DNA of 64,000 bases from Gemmatimonadota bacterium (GCA_028287235.1 JAQBQB010000014.1:1-64000), one strand, 5' to 3'; positions 50,804 through 60,259 are shown, counted from the stretch's first letter. The notes: generated by a model from the sequence alone, not told the origin. Numbers and translations are program-made.

Positions 50804-52003
50804 ATGCGAAATTCCAGCCAGCTTTCGCCCGCGCCGGCGCAGTCCCGCCGCATCGACTCCGTGGACCTGCTCCGCGGCGTCATCATGATCCTGATGGCGC
50901 TCGACCACACGCGCGACTACATCGGCAACCCCAACGCGAGCCCCACGAACCTCGCGACGACGACCGCCGCGCTCTTCTTCACCCGCTGGGTCACGCATGT
51001 CTGCGCGCCGACGTTCTCGCTCCTCACCGGGGTCGGCGCGTTCCTCATGCTCCGCCGCAAGACCACGCGCGAGGTATCGTGGTTTCTCTTCACCCGCGGC
51101 GTGTGGCTGATCGTCCTCGAGGCGACGGTGATGCGGTTCCTCTGGCAGTTCAACGTCGACTACCACGTCACCTTCCTCACCGTCCTCTGGGGACTCGGCT
51201 GGTCGATGATCGTGCTGTCGGCGCTCGTGCATCTGCCCATACCGGGCGTGGCCACGATCGCGATCGCGGTGATCAGCCTGCAGAATCTCACGGACCACGT
51301 CGCGGAGCCGAGCTCCGGGGTGTTGCGGGTGCTGGGGACGATTCTGTTTCGCCAGGGAGCGCTCGTCGCCCGTCCAGGTACGTTCGTCTTCACCGCCTAT
51401 CCGATCGTCGCCTGGTCCGCCATCATGGCGCTCGGCTTCGCGCTCGGGCCGGTGTTCACGTGGGACGCCCCCCGCCGTCGCCGCTTCCTCACGCAAGCCG
51501 GGCTCGCGGCGGTGGCGCTGTTCATCGTGCTGCGGGCGATCAACGGCTACGGCGACCCACGCCCATGGTCGGTGCAGGGCACTAGCATGTTCACAGTACT
51601 CTCATATCTGAACGTCACCAAGCAGCCGCCGTCGCTCTTCTTCGTACTGATGACGATCGGGCCGGGCCTGCTGTTCCTTGCCGCGTTCGATTCGTACACG
51701 CCGCGGCTGCTGCGGCCGGTTGTGACGATCGGACGGGTGCCGATGTTCTACTTCGTCGCGCACGTCTTGGTGATTCACCTCATCGCGACGGTCGAGGCCG
51801 CGATCCGGTATCACAGCGTGGCGATGGTGACGCAGTCGCCGACGCCGGACCAATTCCCGTTCGCCCAGCCGCCGGGTTGGCCGGCGTCGTTGCCGTGGGT
51901 GTACGCGGCGTGGATCCTGGCGGTGCTCCTGCTCTATCCGTGCTGCAAGTGGTACGCGCGCTACAAGGCGACGCATACGGCGGTGTGGTTGAGCTACTTG
52001 TAG
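50804..52003 (+). CDS. DUF1624/HGSNAT-like acyltransferase membrane protein
   Basis: A 399-residue protein with ten or so helices. The N-terminal signature RRIDSVDLLRGVIMILMALD then HTRDYIGN, and FTRWVTHVCAPTFSLLTGVG, match heparan-alpha-glucosaminide N-acetyltransferase-like DUF1624/DUF5009 proteins, with the histidine of ALDHTRDY as putative catalytic residue. The C-terminal half has FYFVAHVLVIHLIATVEAAI. Such proteins transfer acyl groups across the membrane onto surface sugars; acceptor unknown. It precedes the 594-residue orphan by 59 bp on the same strand. Confidence 0.85.
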   Translation: MRNSSQLSPAPAQSRRIDSVDLLRGVIMILMALDHTRDYIGNPNASPTNLATTTAALFFTRWVTHVCAPTFSLLTGVGAFLMLRRKTTREVSWFLFTRGVWLIVLEATVMRFLWQFNVDYHVTFLTVLWGLGWSMIVLSALVHLPIPGVATIAIAVISLQNLTDHVAEPSSGVLRVLGTILFRQGALVARPGTFVFTAYPIVAWSAIMALGFALGPVFTWDAPRRRRFLTQAGLAAVALFIVLRAINGYGDPRPWSVQGTSMFTVLSYLNVTKQPPSLFFVLMTIGPGLLFLAAFDSYTPRLLRPVVTIGRVPMFYFVAHVLVIHLIATVEAAIRYHSVAMVTQSPTPDQFPFAQPPGWPASLPWVYAAWILAVLLLYPCCKWYARYKATHTAVWLSYL

Positions 52004-52062
52004 CGTAGATTTCTCTGGCCGCCCCGGCCCGACCGGCTCCGCCCGCTGTCACGCATCCAGAG

Positions 52063-53847
52063 TTGATTTTGTCTCCGCTGCCGACAACCTATTTGACGAA
52101 ATACCGCGCCATTCCGAGCGCGGACCAATTTCGGCGGGACACCGGGCGTTCCGCCCGCGGCGCGGAGGGCGGGCTGTTGCGGCACATCGATTCCCAGCTC
52201 GATGCCATCAAGCCGGGCATGGCGGATGCCGTCCTCGAGCCCGTGTCGCGGTTGTACTACAGCGCCGAGAACTGGATGCGCGCGAACGGTCCTCGCGGCG
52301 CGGAGGCATCGCGCTACGCGGTCGTGGACGGCGTTTTTCGCGTTGCCGTGTCCACGCTGTGCGACATCTTTGGCCTCGATGCGCCTGACAAACTGAAGGA
52401 GCAGCTCGAGCGTTGGTACGGCGAGCAATTCGGTGTGGTCGTGTGCGCCTCGGCCGCTGCCGGAGACGCGGAAAACCCCAACTGGCTGCTTCCCGAGGAA
52501 GAGGTGCTGAAGCGGCGGCTCGTGTTCAAGAGCGGGCTGATATACATGTGGAATTGGGACGAGCAGCATGTGGTGCGCATGCATCCACGTCGCGCGCCGG
52601 CGGCACCCGCCGCTGCGGCGGCTCGTGCGCCCGCACCACCGGCGGCCGCGCCGCACGTCGTCACGATGCATCGGCGTCCGGCGGCGGGATCCCCGCGATT
52701 GCCCAGCCCAAAGCTGGCGCAGCCCGTGTCGGCCGACGTCCTGGTCAAGCGCGAGACGATGTTGCAACGCGTCGCGAGGTACAAGCTCAAGCTGGCCGAT
52801 TCAGCCAATGCCGCATCGCTCGGTGCCGGCGTCGCCGGGTACGTGATCCGCGTGGACCACGAAGTGTTCATGGCCCGCCATGGCGAAGCAAAGTTCGGCG
52901 ACGCGAAGTTCGCCCACTCCGCGTACACGAATGGGCGGCCCGTGTTGTGTGCGGGCGAGATCGGCATCACGAACGGCAAGCTGCTCACCGTGACGGTGGC
53001 GAGCGGCCATTACCGCCCGGGACTGCGCAGCATGATGGAGATGTTGAACATGCTGTCCCGCCGAGGAGTCGATCTCCAGGACGTCATCGCCGGAGTCATC
53101 ATCAAAGATCCCAATCCGCTCTCCATGACGCCGGTCGACATGTCCTACGACGCGCTGGACCTGGTGCGGCGCGGCGGCAACATCGACGGCCTGGCGGTGA
53201 CCACGAGACGAAGAAAGATCTATGGCGCCGTTCGCGGTTGGGTGGAAGGGAACAACAAGTCGAACCGGTCGCTCGACGATTTCTGGGCGGAGGATGCGAG
53301 AGCGGAGGCCAGAAAGGCCGAGACGCTCGCCGTACCGCCGGAACAGCGAGTCAGCGAGGTGAAGCGCGATGCGCAGCGAATCCTGACCAATCCCGGCGCG
53401 GGCGACACGCTCATCCGCAATGCCCGCGCGGTGGAAGCCTTCGCCGACGTCTCGGCCGATGCCCGGGCGGAGGCGAGGATCGTCGCCGCCGATCCCACGA
53501 TCGTTCCAAAGATGAACGCCGCCGCGGCGAAGACGTCGGAGCTCGCCGACGCCGTGCTCGCACTGATGCGCCGTGGCGACGCATACGACAGTCCCGAGCT
53601 GGCCGCCGCCATTCGGTACCTCCTCGCGTCGCGCCGAATGTTCGACATGCACAAGAACCATCGCTCGGCGCGAGCCGAACGCGCGGACGCGAGTACCAAG
53701 CTATCCCTCGCCGAGGCGGCGTACGTCGCGGCGAAGCGGTCCGCCGCGGTGGAGGTTCAACTCGAGACGCACCGACGTGCCATGAGTCTCACGGCGCTGC
53801 GGAACGGCGGCCTGCTCGGGGCAACGGAAGGGGCTATCATCCGCTAG
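52063..53847 (+). CDS. Orphan 594-residue protein with SGHYRP motif domain
   Basis: A three-part soluble protein from TTG 52063. Residues 1-~170 are helical (QLDAIKPGMADAVLEPVSRL; RVAVSTLCDIFGLDAPDKLK). A Pro/Ala-rich linker spans ~175-200. Residues ~225-345 hold a beta-rich unit RPVLCAGEIGITNGKLLTVT, then VASGHYRPGLRSMMEMLNML and SRRGVDLQDVIAGVI. From memory this resembles an uncharacterised domain of effector/toxin-like proteins; unverified. Residues ~410-594 are charged helices (RSLDDFWAEDARAEARKAET; TSELADAVLALMRRGDAYDS). There is no signal peptide. It sits between DUF1624 and a TPR-gene scrap. No ribosome-binding site supports the TTG. Function unknown. Confidence 0.7.
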   Translation: MILSPLPTTYLTKYRAIPSADQFRRDTGRSARGAEGGLLRHIDSQLDAIKPGMADAVLEPVSRLYYSAENWMRANGPRGAEASRYAVVDGVFRVAVSTLCDIFGLDAPDKLKEQLERWYGEQFGVVVCASAAAGDAENPNWLLPEEEVLKRRLVFKSGLIYMWNWDEQHVVRMHPRRAPAAPAAAAARAPAPPAAAPHVVTMHRRPAAGSPRLPSPKLAQPVSADVLVKRETMLQRVARYKLKLADSANAASLGAGVAGYVIRVDHEVFMARHGEAKFGDAKFAHSAYTNGRPVLCAGEIGITNGKLLTVTVASGHYRPGLRSMMEMLNMLSRRGVDLQDVIAGVIIKDPNPLSMTPVDMSYDALDLVRRGGNIDGLAVTTRRRKIYGAVRGWVEGNNKSNRSLDDFWAEDARAEARKAETLAVPPEQRVSEVKRDAQRILTNPGAGDTLIRNARAVEAFADVSADARAEARIVAADPTIVPKMNAAAAKTSELADAVLALMRRGDAYDSPELAAAIRYLLASRRMFDMHKNHRSARAERADASTKLSLAEAAYVAAKRSAAVEVQLETHRRAMSLTALRNGGLLGATEGAIIR

Positions 53848-53867
53848 GCAGACACATTGTCGCGCTG

Positions 53868-54005
53868 CTCACGCGCGCGCTTGGCTCGAGCTCGCGTCCA
53901 CGCGACCCGACAGTGCACTCGAACAGATGAGAGCAGCCGTCGCGCGCGAGGACGACACGGAGAAAAGTGCGTCATGCCGGGGCCGCTCGCCCCGGCGCGC
54001 GAGCC
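53868..54005 (+). pseudogene. TPR-gene scrap (third copy)
   Basis: LELASTRPDSALEQMRAAVA then REDDTEKSA aligns with LDLASKQPDRALAGMREAVA REDATEKSA near the end of the intact TPR protein, and the DNA continues to match (GGGCCGCTCGC) with small indels that break the frame. About 140 bp survive. Its right half overlaps the 3' end of the antisense DUF4386 gene, so this insertion or deletion event also reshaped that gene's C-terminus. Confidence 0.6.
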
Positions 54006-54691
54006 TGCTCGTTCCATCGCTCGGCGTCCACGCCCTTCACGAGCAGCCATAGCATCAGCATCAACTCTCCGACGGCACCCGGCAGGATGAAGGCGAAATA
54101 CTTGGTCGCGAACGGCGGCGCCAGAAACGTCAGCCAGCACGCACCGGCGATCAGCATGAACACGCCCAGAACGTGAGGCAGGAAGGTCGACCTGATGATC
54201 AGGTAACCCGTCAGGAGAGAACAGAACGCGAAAAATACGAGCGCGATGCCGTAGGCCTGCGAATAGAGTTTCAGGAACATGTACGCCTGCGCCTGGAGCT
54301 GTTCCACCGTGAACACGCTCAGGTACCGCGCGCCCCCAAGGATGGTCAGCGGAGCAAGCTGAAACAGCGTCGCGAAAGCCTGAATGGTGCATGCCATCAG
54401 CCCCAGAAACGCGCCGAGCAGCGCGGCGGTTCTGTTCACGGGCCTGAACATCTCGTAGAGCAGAACCACGACCACGACGTAAGTCACGGTCACGAGGACG
54501 TCGCCGGAGAAACCCAACACGTACATCGACTGGTGCGCGAGGATGTTGGTCGCCGTCGCCGCGGCGTCTCCGGTAACGATCAGCCCGCGGCGACCGACGA
54601 AGCCGATTCCTCCGCTGAGCAGCATGAGGACGTAAAAGACACCGGCCATCCTCGCCCGGTAACGCGGCGATGAGTCTCCGATCGGCTCCAT
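53972..54691 (-). CDS. DUF4386 membrane protein
   Basis: A 239-residue protein with six or seven helices: ARMAGVFYVLMLLSGGIGFV, ILAHQSMYVLGFSGDVLVTV then TYVVVVVLLYEMFRPVNRTA, LGAFLGLMACTIQAFATLFQ, YGIALVFFAFCSLLTGYLII and FLPHVLGVFMLIAGACWLTF. This matches DUF4386. GGAG 8 bp before ATG 54691 favours it over GTG 54697. The final ~13 residues (ARAPGRAAPA) derive from TPR-scrap DNA. It is 19 bp after the TPR protein gene, so one operon. Confidence 0.85.
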   Translation of the reverse strand: MEPIGDSSPRYRARMAGVFYVLMLLSGGIGFVGRRGLIVTGDAAATATNILAHQSMYVLGFSGDVLVTVTYVVVVVLLYEMFRPVNRTAALLGAFLGLMACTIQAFATLFQLAPLTILGGARYLSVFTVEQLQAQAYMFLKLYSQAYGIALVFFAFCSLLTGYLIIRSTFLPHVLGVFMLIAGACWLTFLAPPFATKYFAFILPGAVGELMLMLWLLVKGVDAERWNEQARAPGRAAPA

Positions 54692-54710
54692 GGTCACGAC
54701 TCCAGGTCGG

Positions 54711-55586
54711 TCAGTCGGTTTTCATCGATGCCAGCGCCTTTTTCGCGTCTTCGTTCGCCGGGTTCGCGGCGATCGCCAACTGGTATTCCGACTTCGCCTT
54801 GTCTCGGTGACCCAGCTTTTCGTGAGCCAGGCCGAGGGAGTAGTGCGTGTTGGAGACACTCGCGGGCGTGGCGTCCTTCGGCATGATCTTCAGCCGTTTC
54901 TCGTACATCGCGATCACGTCCGTCCACCGTTCCCGGCGCCGATAGAATGCGCCCGCGTAGCTGTACGTCACGTCGCTGTCCGGCGCGGCCGCGATCGCCG
55001 CGAGGAGCGCCTTTTCCGCCGCGGCATTGTCTTTCTCCTGTTCCGCGACGAACGCATACCCCACGTGCCCGCGCATGGGATTCACCTTCGACATCTCGGC
55101 GGCCTGCTCTCGCGCCTTCACCATACTTCCGCCCATCATCGCCGGAGCGCCCGCGTAGAACTGGAGCAGCGCATACCGCGCATCGACGAGCGCGGGGTCG
55201 AGCGTCAGCGCCGTCTCGAGCTCGGTCCTCATGCGACCGATCAACGCCGGCCCGCCGAGCATGCCTTTCCTCTGCCCCTCGGCGCGAAGCGCGAGGGCGA
55301 GCCACAGGTGATGCTGCGCGCTCTTGCCGTTGAGCGCCGTCGCCTTGTCGAGCCATTCCACGGCGTCGCCCGAGAGATCCTGCGCGAGCAGCACGCGGCC
55401 CATGCAGTGCATGGCCGCGTCGTCGGAAGGCGTGCGTGCGATCTGCGCCTGCAGCGCGGTCCGCGCCTTGTCGTACTCACGATCGGTGATGAGCCGCTGC
55501 ATCGCGGGCACGCACTGCGCGCCAAGCGGCATTGCCATGAGCGCCGCCGCGGCGCTGAGAGCTCCAAGCATGTGGTGGCGAGTCAT
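54711..55586 (-). CDS. Secreted TPR-repeat protein
   Basis: A 291-residue exported protein: signal HHMLGALSAAAALMAMPLGA, then TPR units such as KARTALQAQIARTPSDDAAM, DAVEWLDKATALNGKSAQHH, AAEKALLAAIAAAPDSDVTY and HYSLGLAHEKLGHRDKAKSE, ending EYQLAIAANPANEDAKKALA. Probably a periplasmic scaffold. It is the first gene of a two-gene unit with DUF4386 and diverges from the AraC-type regulator at 55701; the 114-bp gap holds both promoters. Confidence 0.85.
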   Translation of the reverse strand: MTRHHMLGALSAAAALMAMPLGAQCVPAMQRLITDREYDKARTALQAQIARTPSDDAAMHCMGRVLLAQDLSGDAVEWLDKATALNGKSAQHHLWLALALRAEGQRKGMLGGPALIGRMRTELETALTLDPALVDARYALLQFYAGAPAMMGGSMVKAREQAAEMSKVNPMRGHVGYAFVAEQEKDNAAAEKALLAAIAAAPDSDVTYSYAGAFYRRRERWTDVIAMYEKRLKIMPKDATPASVSNTHYSLGLAHEKLGHRDKAKSEYQLAIAANPANEDAKKALASMKTD

Positions 55587-55672
55587 GTCTGCTCCAGAGA
55601 GGGAAGGCCCCGCTGGTGATACCGTACGTGCGGCCGAAACCGATGGACATGGCGGCTCGTATCAAGAACATG

Positions 55673-55684
55673 GCAACTGGTTGC
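55673..55684. promoter_or_regulatory. Short dyad in the AraC/TPR divergent region
   Basis: GCAAC and GTTGC are perfect 5-bp arms with TG between, 17 bp before the regulator's start and next to its GGAG. It could be a regulator contact or a chance dyad. Confidence 0.25.
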
Positions 55685-55700
55685 AAGGAGAGCCGAAGCG

Positions 55701-56723
55701 ATGCGTGAGCTGACCATTGCGGCGGGCGTCGTCAGCGCCTTGATGGAGCTGGCCGTCGCCAGGGGCGCCAGCCGAAAGACGCTGTCGGTGCGCTCGCGAA
55801 TCGATTGCCCCGATTTCGAGGACGTGGATAGCCGCGTTCCGTTCAGCAAGTACGTCGCGCTGATGCGAGCCGGCCAGGAGTTGTGCAACGATCCCGCGCT
55901 CGCGCTCCGCTTCGGCGAGGCGGTCGATGCCTCCGAGCTGTCGATCTCGCACGCGGTTGGCGCCGAGAACATCGGCGACGCCTGCGCCGTGACGAATCGG
56001 TATGCGAGCCTCGGCGTCGAGGTCGAGCTGGACGGCACGGGCGATCGCTTCCAGCTCCGGCGCGCCGAGGGAGGGTTCTGGCTGGTGGACGCGCGCCGGA
56101 ATCCGAACGACTTTCCGGAGCTCACCGAATCCACCTTTGCGCGCATGGTGTGCACGATGCGCGGAGCCGTGGGCGACAGGCAGTGTGTCACGGAAGTGCA
56201 CGTCACCCACACCGAGCCATGCTACCGCGGCGAGTACCAGCGGATCTTCGGAGTACCGGTGGTGTTCGGAAGCAGCTGGAATGCGCTGCGGATCGATGAG
56301 GCGCTGCTGGCGACCTTCCAATTCCCGACGCCGTCGCGGTATGTGACGAGCGTCTTGCGGGACCATGCAGAGGAGCTCCTCGAGAAGCTGGAGAGCTCAC
56401 ATTCGACGCGAGACCGTGTCGAGAGTCTGTTGATGCCGCTCCTGCTCTCGGGGGATGCGAGCATGGAGACCATCGCCGGCAAGCTCTGTTGCAGCCGGCA
56501 GACGCTCTTTCGCGCGTTGAAGGTGGAAGGCGTGACGTTCGAGCAGGTGCTGGACGAACTGCGGCACAAGCTGGCGCTCAATTACCTCAACGCGAAGCAC
56601 GTCTCGGTGAAGGAGACGGCGCGTCGAGTTGGGTATTCCGATCCGGCGTCGTTTTCGCGGGCGTTCAAGCGGTGGACGGGGGCGAGTCCGCGGGTGTATG
56701 TGGCGCGGGGTGGGCTGGGCTGA
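55701..56723 (+). CDS. AraC-family regulator with arabinose-binding-like (OruR/ArgR-type) N-terminus
   Basis: A 340-residue activator-type protein. The N-terminal ~190 residues (VVSALMELAVARGASRKTLS; PALALRFGEAVDASELSISH; RMVCTMRGAVGDRQCVTEVH) match the helical effector domain used by OruR-like AraC proteins. The C-terminal ~100 residues hold two helix-turn-helix units (METIAGKLCCSRQTLFRALK; SVKETARRVGYSDPASFSRA, then FKRWTGASPRVY). It probably controls the divergent TPR/DUF4386 pair. Its ligand is unknown. GGAG precedes ATG 55701. Confidence 0.9.
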   Translation: MRELTIAAGVVSALMELAVARGASRKTLSVRSRIDCPDFEDVDSRVPFSKYVALMRAGQELCNDPALALRFGEAVDASELSISHAVGAENIGDACAVTNRYASLGVEVELDGTGDRFQLRRAEGGFWLVDARRNPNDFPELTESTFARMVCTMRGAVGDRQCVTEVHVTHTEPCYRGEYQRIFGVPVVFGSSWNALRIDEALLATFQFPTPSRYVTSVLRDHAEELLEKLESSHSTRDRVESLLMPLLLSGDASMETIAGKLCCSRQTLFRALKVEGVTFEQVLDELRHKLALNYLNAKHVSVKETARRVGYSDPASFSRAFKRWTGASPRVYVARGGLG

Positions 56724-56734
56724 AGATCGTGACT

Positions 56735-59700
56735 CTACTTTGCTCCCAGTGGACTGGGATCCTGCTTCCACCACCACTGCATCGGAAGCGCCTTCGTCCT
56801 CGGCCACACCTCATTCAGCGTGTTGCCTTCGTACAACCGCCCGTTCTTCATCACGTACTTGATGGAATTCGAATTCTTGATGTCCTCGAGCGGATTGCGG
56901 TCGAGCACCTGAAGGTCCGCCATCTTTCCAACCTCGAGCGATCCGATGTCCTTCGACAGGCCGATCGCGTCCGCGCTGTGCAACGTGGCAGCGCGCAGCA
57001 CGTCGTGATTCTTCATTCCGCCCGACGCCATCATCCACAGTTCCCAGTGCACCCCCAATCCCTGCAGCTCGCCGTGTGAGCCGAGTCCGATGCGGCCGCC
57101 CGCGTCGACCATCTTGGCGAGCTGCTGGGCGTGGCCTTTGAAGATGTATTGATCGTCGCGGAAGTACTGCGTCGTCTTCCACGAGTCGAGCTCCTCGTGT
57201 GGCGTGAAGGTGTGGAGCTTCTTGTCCTCGTCGACGTTGTAGTGCGTGAGCCAGTACTGCAGTCCCTGCGGCCCGCCGTAACCCACGATCAACGTCGGCG
57301 TGTAGGTGATGCCACTGAAGGCCTCGAGCTGCACGACGTCCTTCATGAGCGGGAAGACGGGCATCGCGTGCTCGAGACCCGGATAGCCGTCCTGCATCAG
57401 GGTGAGGTTCATCGTGAGGTTCGAGCCGCCTTCCGTCGTCGTCGTGAGCCCGAGCTCGCGCGCCGCCATGATCACCCACTGCCGCACCTTTCGATCGCCG
57501 GCGAGATACTGCTTGATCGTCTGCGTGTTGTAGTGATCCGAGTAGCGGTGCAAGACGTCGCGCGCCTCGTCGAGGCTCTTGATGTTGTCGAGCGCGAAGA
57601 TGCCCGGGCCGGTCGAGTAGAGACGCGGCCCGATCAGCGCACCGGTCTCCATGAGGTCGGAGTACGTGAGAATGTCCTCCGACGACGTCTGCGGATCGCG
57701 CTGCGTCGTGACGCCGTACGCGAGCCCCGCCAGAAGCTGCGACACCTGCGTGCGGTGCAGACCCCACCCGAACCAGTTGTGCGCGTGGATGTCCACGAAA
57801 CCGGGAATGATCGTCTTGCCGGAGACGTCGATCGTCTTCGCGTCCTTCGGGATCGACACCTTGCCGCGCGGTCCGATCGCGACGATCCGATTGTCCTTCA
57901 CCACGATGTCGCCATTCGGAATCACCTCGGCGCCCTTCATCGTGATGAGGCGTGCGCCACGGAGCACGACGGTGCCGCGCGGCTTGTCCTTCACGGCGAC
58001 GATCTCGACGTCGTACCGCTGCGGCTCATAGACCGACGTCGCCTTCTTCGTCGTATCGGCGCGCGCCGTCGAATCCGCGCGAGGCGCCGGCGGCCCTGCG
58101 GCCGTCGCCTCGGCGCGCGCCGTGGAATCACGCACGAGTGAGTCGGCGAGCGCGAGATCGTACGCGAAGAAGCTGCGGCCGATGGAGTAGTACGCCGTGC
58201 GTCCGTCGTTGGACCAGCCGATGAAGTCGCCGCCGATCTTCGTGATGCGCGTCGTCGGCACGATGGAGCCGCCGGTGACGGCAACCGCCGGCGTCTGACC
58301 CGCGACGGGCGGCACCGTGATCATGTAGACATTGTGCTCCGCTTCGACGAGCGCGTGCCGTCCGTCGGGCGAGAGGAGTACTTCATCGGGCGCGGGCGGC
58401 GGTGGTGGCGTCGCGCCCGGAGGCATGGGCGTCGCCGGCGGCGGCGGTGCGGCGACGCGAACGACCACGTGCCGGTCGGTTCCGTCGAAGCGCATCGACA
58501 CGAGGCCTTCGGTGCCCGCCCACACATAGATGCGTGAGCTGTCGGGACCGACGTGCGGAACGTTGCGACCCTGCTGCGTCAGCCCGCCGCCCACCCAGGA
58601 GATGCGCGTCGTCTCGCCGCCGTTCGCCGGGAGCCACACGTACTCGAGCTCCGCGGCGTTGCTGTGACTGCCGAAGTCCTCGAGCGTGCGAATGCGATTG
58701 AGCTTCGATCCCCGCGACGCGAGCACACGCGAGCCGTCCTTCGTGTACGCGATCTTGTCGTAGAATGCCGACGTGCGCGTGAGGCGCTGCGGAGCGCCGC
58801 TTCCGTCTGCATTCATTCTATAGATGTCACCGCCGCCAGTATCGCTCCACGTCACGTATGCGACGTAGCGGCCGTCGGGCGACCAGACCGGCGCGTGCTC
58901 CACGACGGAGCCTTGCTGCGTGAGGCGACGCGGATTGCGAATCGAGATGCGCTGCGCGCCGACACCGCCGCGCGACGGCGTCAAGTCGCCGACGTACAAG
59001 CGATCGAGCGCCGTGAACGCGACCGAGCGACCGTCGGGCGACGGCCGAGCGCCGCGAATCTGCGTGACGGTGAGCACCGAGTCGTTGATCGGGTACTCGA
59101 ACTTCGCGAGCGGTCCGAGCTGCTGCTCGATCTCCGCCGTGAACGGAACCGGAGTCACCTTGCCCGACGGCACTTCGATGCGCCAGATCTTTCCGTTGTA
59201 GCTCGTGATGAGCGCTTTCGAATCGGGCGTGAACGCCGAGCCGGGGTAGATGTCGCGATCGTTGACGCCGCCGCCCTGCGTGTTGTCGCGCTGCACGTCC
59301 ATCGTGAGGTACGAATCTTCGCCCGAGACGAGATCGCGCAGCTTGAGCGCCTCGCGCGCGTCGTAGCGCACCGCGTACACGAGCCACCGACCATCGGGAC
59401 TCGCTACCGGCCGGAACGCGCCGTCGGCTTCGTGGGTGCGCATGAGCGTGCGTCCCGTCTCGCGATCGAACTGGCCGACCTGGTACTGTCCGACGCGCCG
59501 CGGATTGCTCCGCATTCCGAGCTCCTCGTGCAGGCCGTCGTCCGGATCGGCCGGCATCGTCGTCGCAATCGTGCTCGGCACCGTTCCGCTGACGTTGACC
59601 CAGATGTAGCGCGGATCGTTGCTCGATGCGGCGCCCAAGTGCTGCGGCGCAGGCGGCCCACCGGCGGCCGGCGCGCCGTCGGGGCGGAGGCCGGTCATCT

Positions 59701-60235
59701 GCAGGCCCGATCCCCCGTCCTTATGGTAGAGCCAGAGCTGTCCGGAGCGCGCGGCGATGACGTACTGCCCGTCGGGCGCCCAGATGGGCGACGAGAAGTT
59801 GATGCGATCGCTCTTCGTGATCGCGTGCGGCTTCGTGCCGTCGGCGTTCGCGATCCATACATTCTTGGCGCCGCTGCGATCGGTCACGAAGACGATCTGG
59901 GAGCCGTCGGGGGAGAAGCGAGGTTGCTGGTCCCAGCCTGGACCGCTGGTGATCCGCTTCGCGGTGCCGCCCGTCACCGGCATCGTATAGAGGTCGCCAA
60001 GGAGGTCGAAGACGATCGTCTGGCCGTTCGGGGAGAGGTCGAGGGAGATCCACGAGCCTTCGTCGGTCGTGAATTTCAGCGTCCGCGTGTTGATGAGCGG
60101 CAGCGTGTTCGTGCGAGCCGCGGCTTTGGCGGAGCTGTCGTTCTGCGCGGCCGTCTGCGCGCGGAGCGAGTTGGCTGGAGCGGCGGCGAGCGCCAAGAGC
60201 GCGCCGGTGACGGCGTAGCGAGTCGAGCGGTGCAT
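56735..60235 (-). CDS. Secreted PD40-propeller amidohydrolase
   Basis: A 1166-residue exported protein: signal YAVTGALLALAAAPANSLRA. Residues ~50-740 form PD40/TolB-like propeller repeats (ISLDLSPNGQTIVFDLLGDL; PRFSPDGSQIVFVTDRSGAK; GARPSPDGRSVAFTALDRLY). The C-terminal ~400 residues are an amidohydrolase: KTIIPGFVDIHAHNWFGWGL with the HxH metal ligands, GLGSHGELQGLGVHWELWMM, and the closing ADAIGLSKDIGSLEVGKMAD. This fusion is typical of Gemmatimonadota/Acidobacteriota and Bacteroidota exported proteins; the substrate is unknown. It has its own promoter with a palindrome at the start point. An upstream in-frame ATG at 60376 has no signal peptide. Confidence 0.92.
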   Translation of the reverse strand: MHRSTRYAVTGALLALAAAPANSLRAQTAAQNDSSAKAAARTNTLPLINTRTLKFTTDEGSWISLDLSPNGQTIVFDLLGDLYTMPVTGGTAKRITSGPGWDQQPRFSPDGSQIVFVTDRSGAKNVWIANADGTKPHAITKSDRINFSSPIWAPDGQYVIAARSGQLWLYHKDGGSGLQMTGLRPDGAPAAGGPPAPQHLGAASSNDPRYIWVNVSGTVPSTIATTMPADPDDGLHEELGMRSNPRRVGQYQVGQFDRETGRTLMRTHEADGAFRPVASPDGRWLVYAVRYDAREALKLRDLVSGEDSYLTMDVQRDNTQGGGVNDRDIYPGSAFTPDSKALITSYNGKIWRIEVPSGKVTPVPFTAEIEQQLGPLAKFEYPINDSVLTVTQIRGARPSPDGRSVAFTALDRLYVGDLTPSRGGVGAQRISIRNPRRLTQQGSVVEHAPVWSPDGRYVAYVTWSDTGGGDIYRMNADGSGAPQRLTRTSAFYDKIAYTKDGSRVLASRGSKLNRIRTLEDFGSHSNAAELEYVWLPANGGETTRISWVGGGLTQQGRNVPHVGPDSSRIYVWAGTEGLVSMRFDGTDRHVVVRVAAPPPPATPMPPGATPPPPPAPDEVLLSPDGRHALVEAEHNVYMITVPPVAGQTPAVAVTGGSIVPTTRITKIGGDFIGWSNDGRTAYYSIGRSFFAYDLALADSLVRDSTARAEATAAGPPAPRADSTARADTTKKATSVYEPQRYDVEIVAVKDKPRGTVVLRGARLITMKGAEVIPNGDIVVKDNRIVAIGPRGKVSIPKDAKTIDVSGKTIIPGFVDIHAHNWFGWGLHRTQVSQLLAGLAYGVTTQRDPQTSSEDILTYSDLMETGALIGPRLYSTGPGIFALDNIKSLDEARDVLHRYSDHYNTQTIKQYLAGDRKVRQWVIMAARELGLTTTTEGGSNLTMNLTLMQDGYPGLEHAMPVFPLMKDVVQLEAFSGITYTPTLIVGYGGPQGLQYWLTHYNVDEDKKLHTFTPHEELDSWKTTQYFRDDQYIFKGHAQQLAKMVDAGGRIGLGSHGELQGLGVHWELWMMASGGMKNHDVLRAATLHSADAIGLSKDIGSLEVGKMADLQVLDRNPLEDIKNSNSIKYVMKNGRLYEGNTLNEVWPRTKALPMQWWWKQDPSPLGAK

Positions 60236-60259
60236 GAGGGGCTCCGACGTGACGGAAGG

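Noticed and set aside
48541-51585. A 1014-codon plus-strand frame crossing the TonB receptor and DUF1624 genes
   Set aside because: It is Arg/Ala-rich, shifted relative to two clear gene families and spans their boundary; a high-GC shadow frame.
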